Below are positions 33,426-45,230 of a DNA stretch of 64,000 bases, piece after piece. Made by a program: the position numbers and the translations under genes. The notes under the pieces are model-generated. The model was not told where the DNA came from. It was given only the letters and a program-made list of their open reading frames with translations, and made no database searches. The stretch is from Glandiceps talaboti (taxonomy: Eukaryota; Hemichordata; Enteropneusta; Spengelidae), in NCBI RefSeq assembly GCF_964340395.1, contig NC_135568.1:17563776-17627775 (forward strand), written 5' to 3'. The stretch's first letter is position 1. Every line of letters begins with the position of its first letter.

Positions 33426-33502
33426 CTGAAGGTACAAAATATTGGGCAACAACATCTAATGACTATTTTCAGTAATTTTACAAATCCAAAATCTTCACTT
33501 AC

Positions 33503-33582
33503 TTCTTCCACTTCTTGATTGGCTGTCTGGTGTTCATCTGCCATCTGTGTTCGTGTCATCTTCCGTGACCTTGAGTTCCATC
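33503..33582 (-). CDS. array exon, first copy (80 nt, candidate)
   Basis: Representative of about 73 copies (others, for example, 37914-37993 and 38334-38413). Minus strand: acceptor TTCATTCCTTTCAG, exon starting GATGGAACTCAAGGTCACGG and ending GTGGAAGAA, donor GTAAGTGAAG. Only one frame is open: (n)GA-WNSRSRKMTRTQMADEHQ then TANQEVEE; the other two hit TGA inside. It enters in phase 1 and leaves in phase 0, so two adjacent copies cannot be spliced together in frame. The edge exons at 33021 and 33347 share the W..R..KM pattern. Common variants in the array: Gln to His before VEE, Met to Lys, and a Met to Ile. Confidence 0.5.
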
Positions 33583-36500
33583 CTGAAAGGAATGAATCAA
33601 ACAATACAGTATAAACTTATTGATGGAATGAAATAACAGTTATTTAGATTCTAATATTTACTCTTAAAGTTGCCACAACTCAATTTAACCTTTTTGAAAA
33701 GATATTAACACGGATAATACAATTCTGTTCATCTCCAAAATATGTCTTCATTCTGTTACAATCTACTTGTGACATAAGGTTGTCATTACTTGTCGTGTGC
33801 TTAGTACTGACAAAAGAACTTTTAGATAACTTATACTTTCCATTGCAGATGGGAAGAAATATTGGGCAACAAAATTTAATGACCATTCTCAGTAATTATA
33901 CAATTCCAAAATCTTCACTTACTTCTTCCACTTCTTGATTGGCTGTCTGGTGTTCATCTGCCATCTGTGTTCGTGTCATCTTCCGTGACCTTGAGTTCCA
34001 TCCCGAAAGGAATGAATCAAACAATAAAGTATAAACTTATTGATGGAATGAAATAACAGTATTCTAATATTTACTCTTAAAGTTGCCACTACTCAATTTA
34101 ACCTTTTTGAAAAGGTATTACCACGGATAATACAATTCTGTTCATCTCCAAAATATTTCTTCATTCTGCTACAATCTACTTGTGACATAAGGTTGTCATT
34201 ACTTGTCGTGTGCTTAGTACTGACAAAAGAACTTTTTGATAACTTATACTTTCCATTGCAGATGGGAAGAAATATTGGGCAACAAAATTTAATGACCATT
34301 CTCAGTAATTATACAATACCAAAATCTTCACTTACTTCTTCCACTTCTTGATTGGCTGTCTGGTGTTCATCTGCCATCTGTGTTCGTGTCATCTTCCGTG
34401 ACCTTGAGTTCCATCCTGAAAGGAATGAATCAAACAATACAGTATAAACTTATTGATGGAATGAAATAACAGTATTTTAATATTTACTCTTCAAGTGGGA
34501 AGAAATATTGGGCAACAAAATTTAATGACCATTCTCAGTAATTATACAATTCCAAAATCTTCACTTACTTCTTCCACTTCTTGATTGGCTGTCTGGTGTT
34601 CATCTGCTATCTGTGTTCGTGTCATCTTCCGTGACCTTGAGTTCCATCCTGAAAGGAATGAATCAAACAATACAGTATACACTTACTGGTGGAATGAACT
34701 AACAGTTATTTAGATTCTAATATTTACTCTTAAAGTTGCCACTACTCAATTTAACCTTTTTGAAAAGATATTACCACGGATAATACAATTCTGTTCATCT
34801 CCAATATTTCTTCATTCTGCTACAATCTACTTGTGACATAAGGTTGTCATTACTTGTCGTGTACTTAGTACTGACAAAAGAACTTTTTGATAACTTATAC
34901 TTTCCATTGCAGATGGAAAGAAATATTGGGCTACAAAATTTAATGACCATTCTCAGTAATTATACAATTCCAAAATCTTCACTTACTTCTTCCACTTCAT
35001 GATTGGCTGTCTGGTGTTCATCTGCCATCTGTGTTCGTGTCATCTTCCGTGACCTTGAGTTCCATCCTGAAAGGAATGAATCAAACAATACAGTATAAAC
35101 TTATTGATGGAATGAAATAAGTTATTTAGATTCTAATACTTACTCTTAAAGTTGCCACTACTCAATTTAACCTTTTGAAAAGATATTACCACGGATAATG
35201 TAATTCTGTTCATCTCCAAAATATTTCTTTATTCTCCTACAATCTACTTGTGAAATAAGGTTGTCATTACGTGTCGTGTGCTTAGTACTGACAAAAGAAC
35301 TTTTTGATAACTTATACTTTCCATTGCAGATGGGAAGAAATATTGGGCAACAAAATTTAATGACCATTCTCAGTAATTATACAATTCCAAAATCTTCACT
35401 TACTTCTTCCACTTCTTGATTGGCTGTCTGGTGTTCATCTGCCATCTGTGTTCGTGTCATCTTCCGTGACCTTGAGTTCCATCCTGAAAGGAATGAATCA
35501 AACAATACAGTATAAACTTATTGATGGAATGAAATAACAGTTATTTAGATTCTAATATTTACTCTTAAAGTTGCCACTACTCAATTTAATCTTTTTGAAA
35601 AGATATTACCACGGATAATATAATTCTGTTCATCTCCAAAATATTTCTTTATTCTGCTACAATCTACTTGTGACATAAGGTTGTCATTACTTGTCGTGTG
35701 CTTAGTGCTGACAAAAGAACTTTTTGATAACTTATACTTTCCATTGCAGATGGGAAGAAATATTGGGCAACAAAATTTAATGACCATTCTCAGTAATTAT
35801 ACAATTCCAAAATCTTCACTTACTTCTTCCACTTCTTGATTGGCTGTCTGGTGTTCATCTGCTATCTGTGTTCGTGTCATCTTCCGTGACCTTGAGTTCC
35901 ATCCTGAAAGGAATGAATCAAACAATACAGTATAAACTTACTGGTGGAATGAACTAACAGTTATTTAGATTCTAATATTTACTCTTAAAGTTGCCACTAC
36001 TCAATTTAACCTTTTTGAAAAGATATTACCACGGATAATACAATTCTGTCAATATTTCTTCATTCTGCTACAATCTACTTGTGACATAAGGTTGTCATTA
36101 CTTGTCGTGTACTTAGTACTGACAAAGAACTTTTTGATAACTTATACTTTCCATTGCAGATGGGAAGAAATATTGGGCAACAAAATTTAATGACCATTCT
36201 CAGTAATTATACAATTCCAAAATCTTCACTTACTTCTTCCACTTCTTGATTGGCTGTCTGGTGTTCATCTGCCATCTGTGTTCGTGTCATCTTCCGTGAC
36301 CTTGAGTTCCATCCTGAAAGGAATGAATCAAACAATACAGTATAAACTTATTGATGGAATGAAATAACAGTTACTTAGATTCTAATATTTACTCTCAAAG
36401 TTGCCACTACTCAATTTAACCTTTTTGAAAAGATATTACCACGGATAATATAATTCTGTTCATCTCCAAAATATTTCTTTATTCTGCTACAATCTACTTG

Positions 36501-38119
36501 TGAAATAAGGTTGTCATTACTTGTCGTGTGCTTAGTACTGACAAAAGAACTTTTTGATAACTTGTACTTTCCATTGCAGATGGGAATAAATATTGGGCAA
36601 CAAAATTTAATGACCATTCTCAGTAATTATACAATTCCAAAATCTTCACTTACTTCTTCCACTTCTTGATTGGCTGTCTGGTGTTCATCTGCCATCTGTG
36701 TTCGTGTCATTTTCCGTGACCTTGAGTTCCATCCTGAAAGGAATGAATCAAACAATACAGTATAAACTTATTGATGGAATGAAATAGCAGTTATTTAGAT
36801 TCTAATATTTACTCTTAAAGTTGCCACTACTCAATTTAACCTTTTTGAAAAGATATTACCACGGATAATATAATTCTGTTCATCTCCAAAATATTTCTTT
36901 ATTCTGCTACAATCTACTTGTGACATAAGGTTGTCATTACTTGTCGTGTGCTTAGTGCTGACAAAAGAACTTTTTGATAACTTATACTTTCCATTGCAGA
37001 TGGAAAGAAATATTGGGCAACAAAATTTAATGACCATTCTCAGTAATTATACAATTCCAAAATCTTCACTTACTTCTTCCACTTCTTGATTGGCTGTCTG
37101 GTGTTCATCTGCCATCTGTGTTCGTGTCATCTTCCGTGACCTTGAGTTCCATCCTGAAAGGAATGAATCAAACAATACAGTATAAACTTATTGATGGAAT
37201 GAAATAACAGTTATTTAGATTCTAATATTTACTCTTAAAGTTGCCACTACTCAATTTAACCTTTTTGAAAAGATATTATCACGGATAATATAATTCTGTT
37301 CATCTCCAAAATATTTCTTTATTCTGCTACAATCTACTTGTTACATAAGGTTGTCATTACTTGTCGTGTGCTTAGTACTGACAAAAGAACTTTTTGATAA
37401 CTTATACTTTCCATTGCAGATGGGAAGAAATATTGGGCAACAAAATTTAATGACCATTCTCAGTAATTATACAATTCCAAAATCTTCACTTACTTCTTCC
37501 ACTTCTTGATTGGCTGTCTGGTGTTCATCTGCCATCTGTGTTCGTGTCATCTTCCGTGACCTTGAGTTCCATCCTGAAAGGAATGAATCAAACAATACAG
37601 TATAAACTTATTGATGGAATGAAATAACAGTTATTTAGATTCTAATACTTACTCTTAAAGTTGCCACTACTCAATTTAACCTTTTAGAAAAGATATTAGC
37701 ACGGATAATACAATTCTGTTCATCTCCAAAATACTTCTTCATTCTGCTACAATCTACTTGTGACATAAGGTTGTCATTACTTGTCATGTGCTTAGTACTG
37801 ACAAAAGAACTTTTTGATAACTTATACTTTCCATTGCAGATGGGAATAAATATTGGGCAACAAAATTTAATGACCATTCTCAGTAATTATACAATTCCAA
37901 AATCTTCACTTACTTCTTCCACTTCTTGATTGGCTGTCTGGTGTTCATCTGCCATCTGTGTTCGTGTCATCTTCCGTGACCTTGAGTTCCATCCTGAAAG
38001 GAATGAATCAAACAATACAGTATAAACTTATTGATGGAATGAAATAACAGTTATTTAGATTCTAATATTTACTCTTAAAGTTGCCACTACTCAATTTAAC
38101 CTTTTTGAAAAGATATTAC

Positions 38120-38246
38120 CACGGATAATACAATTCTGTTCATCTCCAAAATATTTCTTCATTCTGCTACAATCTACTTGTGACATAAGGTTGTCATTAC
38201 TTGTCGTGTACTTAGTACTGACAAAAGAACTCTTTGATAACTTATA
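38120..38246 (-). CDS. possible second exon within the array unit (127 nt, hypothetical)
   Basis: Representative unit. Minus strand acceptor GCAATGGAAAG ends at 38247, then YKLSKSSFVS through CIIR plus one base, donor GTAATA at 38119. It would enter in phase 0 and leave in phase 1, exactly complementing the 80-nt exon: 80 + 127 = 207 nt, 69 residues per unit. Against it: the acceptor is weak, the donor GT is lost in units reading ATCACGG, AGCACGG or TTCACAG, and changes between copies look neutral. Confidence 0.18.
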
Positions 38247-39350
38247 CTTTCCATTGCAGATGGGAATAAATATTGGGCAACAAAATTTAATGACCATTGT
38301 CAGTAATTATACAATTCCAAAATCTTCACTTACTTCTTCCACTTCTTGATTGGCTGTCTGGTGTTCATCTGCCATCTGTGTTCGTGTCATCTTCCGTGAC
38401 CTTGAGTTCCATCCTGAAAGGAATGAATCAAACAATAAAGTATAAACTTATTGATGGAATGAAATAACAGTTATTTAGATTCTAATATTTACTCTTAAAG
38501 TTGCCACTACTAAATTTAACCTTTTTGAAAAGATATTACCACGGATAATACAATTCTGTTCATCACCAAAATATTTCTTCATTCTGCTACAATCTACTTG
38601 TGACATAAGGTTGTCATTACTTGTCGTGTACTTAGTACTGACAAAAGAACTCTTTGATAACTTATACTTTCCATTGCAGATGGGAATGAATATTGGGCAA
38701 CAAAATTTAATGACCATTGTCAGTAATTATACAATTCCAAAATCTTCACTTACTTCTTCCACTTCTTGATTGGCTGTCTGGTGTTCATCTGCCATCTGTG
38801 TTCGTGTCATCTTCCGTGACCTTGAGTTCCATCCTGAAAGGAATGAATCAAACAATAAAGTATAAACTTATTGATGGAATGAAATAACAGTTATTTAGAT
38901 TCTAATATTTACTCTTAAAGTTGCCACTACTAAATTTAACCTTTTTGAAAAGATATTACCACGGATAATACAATTCTGTTCATCACCAAAATATTTCTTC
39001 ATTCTGCTACAATCTACTTGTGACATAAGGTTGTCATTATTTGTCGTGTACATAGTACTGACAAAAGAACTCTTTGATAACTTATACTTTCCATTGCAGA
39101 TGGGAAGAAATATTGGGCAATAAAATTTAATGACCATTCTCAGTAATTATACAATTCCAAAATCTTGACTTACTTCTTCCACTTCTTGATTGGCTGTCTG
39201 GTGTTCATCTGCCATCTGTGTTCGTGTCATCTTCCGTGACCTTGAGTTCCATCCTGAAAGGAATGAATCAAACAATACAGTATAAACTTATTGATGGAAT
39301 GAAATAACAGTTATTTAGATTCTAATATTTACTCTTAAAGTTGCCACTAC

Positions 39351-42300
39351 TCAATTTAACCTTTTTGAAAAGATATTACCACGGATAATACAATTCTGTT
39401 CATCTCCAAAATATTTCTTCATTCTGCTACAATCTACTTGTGACATAAGGTTGTCATTACTTGTCGTGTACTTAGTACTGACAAAAGAACTCTTTGATAA
39501 CTTATACTTTCCATTGCAGATGGGAATAAATATTGGGCAACAAAATTTAATGACCATTGTCAGTAATTATACAATTCCAAAATCTTCACTTACTTCTTCC
39601 ACTTCTTGATTGGCTGTCTGGTGTTCATCTGCCATCTGTGTTCGTGTCATCTTCCGTGACCTTGAGTTCCATCCTGAAAGGAATGAATCAAACAATAAAG
39701 TATAAACTTATTGATGGAATGAAATAACAGTTATTTAGATTCTAATATTTACTCTTAAAGTTGCCACTACTAAATTTAACCTTTTTGAAAAGATATTACC
39801 ACGGATAATACAATTCTGTTCATCACCAAAATATTTCTTCATTCTGCTACAATCTACTTGTGACATAAGGTTGTCATTATTTGTCGTGTACATAGTACTG
39901 ACAAAAGAACTCTTTGATAACTTATACTTTCCATTGCAGATGGGAAGAAATATTGGGCAATAAAATTTAATGACCATTCTCAGTAATTATACAATTCCAA
40001 AATCTTGACTTACTTCTTCCACTTCTTGAATGGCTGTCTGGTGTTCATCTGCCATCTGTGTTCGTGTCATCTTCCGTGACCTTGAGTTCCATCCTGAAAG
40101 GAATGAATCAAACAATACAGTATAAAGTTATTGATGGAATGAAATAACAGTTATTTAGATTCTAATATTTACTCTTAAAGTTGCCACTACTCAATTTAAC
40201 CTTTTTGAAAAGATATTACCACGGATAATACAATTCTGTTCATCACCAAAATATTTCTTCATTCTGCTACAATCTACTTGTGACATAAGGTTGTCATTAC
40301 TTGTCGTGTACTTAGTACTGACAAAAGAACTTTTTGATAACTTATACTTTCCATTGCAGATGGGAATAAATATTGGGCAACAAAATTTAATGACCATTCT
40401 CAGTAATTATACAATTCCAAAATCTTCACTTACTTCTTCCACTTCTTGATTGGCTGTCTGGTGTTCATCTGCCTTCTGTGTTCGTGTCATCTTCCTTGAC
40501 CTTGAGTTCCATCCTGAAAGGAATGAATCAAACAATACAGTATAAACTTATTGATGGAATGAAATAACAGTTATTTAGATTCTAATATTTACTCTTAAAG
40601 TTGCCACTACTCAATTTAACCTTTTTGAAAAGATATTACCACGGATAATACAATTCTGTTCATCACCAAAATATTTCTTCATTCTGCTACAATCTACTTG
40701 TGACATAAGGTTGTCATTATTTGTCGTGTACATAGTACTGACAAAAGAACTCTTTGATAACTTATACTTTCCATTGCAGATGGGAAGAAATATTGGGCAA
40801 CAAAATTTAATGACCATTCTCAGTAATTATAGAATTCCAAAATCTTCACTTACTTCTTCCACTTCTTGATTGGCTGTCTGGTGTTCATCTGCCATCTGTG
40901 TTCGTGTCATCTTCCGTGACCTTGAGTTCCATCCTGAAAGAAATGAATCAAACAATACAGTATAAACTTATTGATGGAATGAAATAACAGTTATTTAGAT
41001 TCTAATATTTACTCTTAAAGTTGCCACTACTCAATTTAACCTTTTTGAAAAGATATCTTCACAGATAATACAATTCTGTTCATCTCCAAAATACTTCTTC
41101 ATTCTGCTACAATCTACTTGTGACATAAGGTTGTCATTACTTGTCTTGTACATAGTACTGACAAAAGAACTCTTTGATAACTTATACTTTCCATTGCAGA
41201 TGGGAAGAAATATTGGGCAATAAAATTTAATGACCATTCTCAGTAATTATACAATTCCAAAATCTTGACTTACTTCTTCCACTTCTTGATTGGCTGTCTG
41301 GTGTTCATCTGCCATCTGTGTTCGTGTCATCTTCCGTGACCTTGAGTTCCATCCTGAAAGGAATGAATCAAACAATACAGTATAAACTTATTGATGGAAT
41401 GAAATAACAGTTATTTAGATTCTAATATTTACTCTTAAAGTTGCCACTACTCAATTTAACCTTTTTGAAAAGATATTACCACGGATAATACAATTCTGTT
41501 CATCTCCAAAATATTTCTTCATTCTGCTACAATCTACTTGTGACATAAGGTTGTCATTACTTGTCGTGTACTTAGTACTGACAAAAGAACTCTTTGATAA
41601 CTTATACTTTCCATTGCAGATGGGAATAAATATTGGGCAACAAAATTTAATGACCATTGTCAGTAATTATACAATTCCAAAATCTTCACTTACTTCTTCC
41701 ACTTCTTGATTGGCTGTCTGGTGTTCATCTGCCATCTGTGTTCGTGTCATCTTCCGTGACCTTGAGTTCCATCCTGAAAGGAATGAATCAAACAATAAAG
41801 TATAAACTTATTGATGGAATGAAATAACAGTTATTTAGATTCTAATATTTACTCTTAAAGTTGCCACTACTAAATTTAACCTTTTTGAAAAGATATTACC
41901 ACGGATAATACAATTCTGTTCATCACCAAAATATTTCTTCATTCTGCTACAATCTACTTGTGACATAAGGTTGTCATTATTTGTCGTGTACATAGTACTG
42001 ACAAAAGAACTCTTTGATAACTTATACTTTCCATTGCAGATGGGAAGAAATATTGGGCAATAAAATTTAATGACCATTCTCAGTAATTATACAATTCCAA
42101 AATCTTGACTTACTTCTTCCACTTCTTGAATGGCTGTCTGGTGTTCATCTGCCATCTGTGTTCGTGTCATCTTCCGTGACCTTGAGTTCCATCCTGAAAG
42201 GAATGAATCAAACAATACAGTATAAAGTTATTGATGGAATGAAATAACAGTTATTTAGATTCTAATATTTACTCTTAAAGTTGCCACTACTCAATTTAAC

Positions 42301-45230
42301 CTTTTTGAAAAGATATTACCACGGATAATACAATTCTGTTCATCACCAAAATATTTCTTCATTCTGCTACAATCTACTTGTGACATAAGGTTGTCATTAC
42401 TTGTCGTGTACTTAGTACTGACAAAAGAACTTTTTGATAACTTATACTTTCCATTGCAGATGGGAATAAATATTGGGCAACAAAATTTAATGACCATTCT
42501 CAGTAATTATACAATTCCAAAATCTTCACTTACTTCTTCCACTTCTTGATTGGCTGTCTGGTGTTCATCTGCCTTCTGTGTTCGTGTCATCTTCCTTGAC
42601 CTTGAGTTCCATCCTGAAAGGAATGAATCAAACAATACAGTATAAACTTATTGATGGAATGAAATAACAGTTATTTAGATTCTAATATTTACTCTTAAAG
42701 TTGCCACTACTCAATTTAACCTTTTTGAAAAGATATTACCACGGATAATACAATTCTGTTCATCACCAAAATATTTCTTCATTCTGCTACAATCTACTTG
42801 TGACATAAGGTTGTCATTATTTGTCGTGTACATAGTACTGACAAAAGAACTCTTTGATAACTTATACTTTCCATTGCAGATGGGAAGAAATATTGGGCAA
42901 CAAAATTTAATGACCATTCTCAGTAATTATAGAATTCCAAAATCTTCACTTACTTCTTCCACTTCTTGATTGGCTGTCTGGTGTTCATCTGCCATCTGTG
43001 TTCGTGTCATCTTCCGTGACCTTGAGTTCCATCCTGAAAGAAATGAATCAAACAATACAGTATAAACTTATTGATGGAATGAAATAACAGTTATTTAGAT
43101 TCTAATATTTACTCTTAAAGTTGCCACTACTCAATTTAACCTTTTTGAAAAGATATCTTCACAGATAATACAATTCTGTTCATCTCCAAAATACTTCTTC
43201 ATTCTGCTACAATCTACTTGTGACATAAGGTTGTCATTACTTGTCTTGTACATAGTACTGACAAAAGAACTCTTTGATAACTTATACTTTCCATTGCAGA
43301 TGGGAAGAAATATTGGGCAATAAAATTTAATGACCATTCTCAGTAATTATACAATTCCAAAATCTTGACTTACTTCTTCCACTTCTTGATTGGCTGTCTG
43401 GTGTTCATCTGCCATCTGTGTTCGTGTCATCTTCCGTGACCTTGAGTTCCATCCTGAAAGGAATGAATCAAACAATACAGTATAAACTTATTGATGGAAT
43501 GAAATAACAGTTATTTAGATTCTAATATTTACTCTTAAAGTTGCCACTACTCAATTTAACCTTTTTGAAAAGATATTACCACGGATAATACAATTCTGTT
43601 CATCACCAAAATATTTCTTCATTCTGCTACAATCTACTTGTGACATAAGGTTGTCATTATTTGTCGTGTACATAGTACTGACAAAAGAACTCTTTGATAA
43701 CTTATACTTTCCATTGCAGATGGGAAGAAATATTGGGCAATAAAATTTAATGACCATTCTCAGTAATTATACAATTCCAAAATCTTGACTTACTTCTTCC
43801 ACTTCTTGATTGGCTGTCTGGTGTTCATCTGCCATCTGTGTTCGTGTCATCTTCCGTGACCTTGAGTTCCATCCTGAAAGGAATGAATCAAACAATACAG
43901 TATAAAGTTATTGATGGAATGAAATAACAGTTATTTAGATTCTAATATTTACTCTTAAAGTTGCCACTACTCAATTTAACCTTTTTGAAAAGATATTACC
44001 ACGGATAATACAATTCTGTTCATCACCAAAATATTTCTTCATTCTGCTACAATCTACTTGTGACATAAGGTTGTCATTACTTGTCGTGTACTTAGTACTG
44101 ACAAAAGAACTTTTTGATAACTTATACTTTCCATTGCAGATGGGAATAAATATTGGGCAACAAAATTTAATGACCATTCTCAGTAATTATACAATTCCAA
44201 AATCTTCACTTACTTCTTCCACTTCTTGATTGGCTGTCTGGTGTTCATCTGCCTTCTGTGTTCGTGTCATCTTCCTTGACCTTGAGTTCCATCCTGAAAG
44301 GAATGAATCAAACAATACAGTATAAACTTATTGATGGAATGAAATAACAGTTATTTAGATTCTAATATTTACTCTTAAAGTTGCCACTACTCAATTTAAC
44401 CTTTTTGAAAAGATATTACCACGGATAATACAATTCTGTTCATCACCAAAATATTTGTTCATTCTGCTACAATCTACTTGTGACATAAGGTTGACATTAT
44501 TTGTCGTGTACATAGTACTGACAAAAGAACTCTTTGATAACTTATACTTTCCATTGCAGATGGGAAGAAATATTGGGCAACAAAATTTAATGACCATTCT
44601 CAGTAATTATAGAATTCCAAAATCTTCACTTACTTCTTCCACTTCTTGATTGGCTGTCTGGTGTTCATCTGCCATCTGTGTTCGTGTCATCTTCCGTGAC
44701 CTTGAGTTCCATCCTGAAAGAAATGAATCAAACAATACAGTATAAACTTATTGATGGAATGAAATAACAGTTATTTAGATTCTAATATTTACTCTTAAAG
44801 TTGCCACTACTCAATTTAACCTTTTTGAAAAGATATCTTCACAGATAATACAATTCTGTTCATCTCCAAAATACTTCTTCATTCTGCTACAATCTACTTG
44901 TGACATAAGGTTGTCATTACTTGTCTTGTACATAGTACTGACAAAAGAACTCTTTGATAACTTATACTTTCCATTGCAGATGGGAAGAAATATTGGGCAA
45001 TAAAATTTAATGACCATTCTCAGTAATTATACAATTCCAAAATCTTGACTTACTTCTTCCACTTCTTGATTGGCTGTCTGGTGTTCATCTGCCATCTGTG
45101 TTCGTGTCATCTTCCGTGACCTTGAGTTCCATCCTGAAAGGAATGAATCAAACAATACAGTATAAACTTATTGATGGAATGAAATAACAGTTACTTAGAT
45201 TCTAATATTTACTCTTAAAGTTGCCACTAC
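39351..45230 (-). repeat. higher-order repeat block, 5 units (2,100 bp)
   Basis: Units from 39351 to 41450 recur at 41451-43550 with the same order of variants, and four of the five recur again from 43551. Shared rare variants are 2,100 bp apart: CTTGAATGG at about 40026 and 42126; AGAATTCC at about 40831 and 42931, then 44611 (1,680 further). Confidence 0.85.

Larger units (their letters stand above)
32404..33439 (-). repeat. degenerate left edge of the 420-bp array
   Basis: Three strongly diverged units precede the homogeneous array. They keep the order found in the array on the minus strand: exon-like segment, then an intron-like stretch with TTTCTTCTGTCATCAATGATAAATACAAG-type sequence (related to the array TTTCTTCCCATCTGCAATGGAAAGTATAAG region), ACATGATAAG, and TTAGAATC/TAATATTTACT-like blocks. 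Edge units being older than the centre is usual for arrays grown by unequal crossing-over. Confidence 0.75.
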
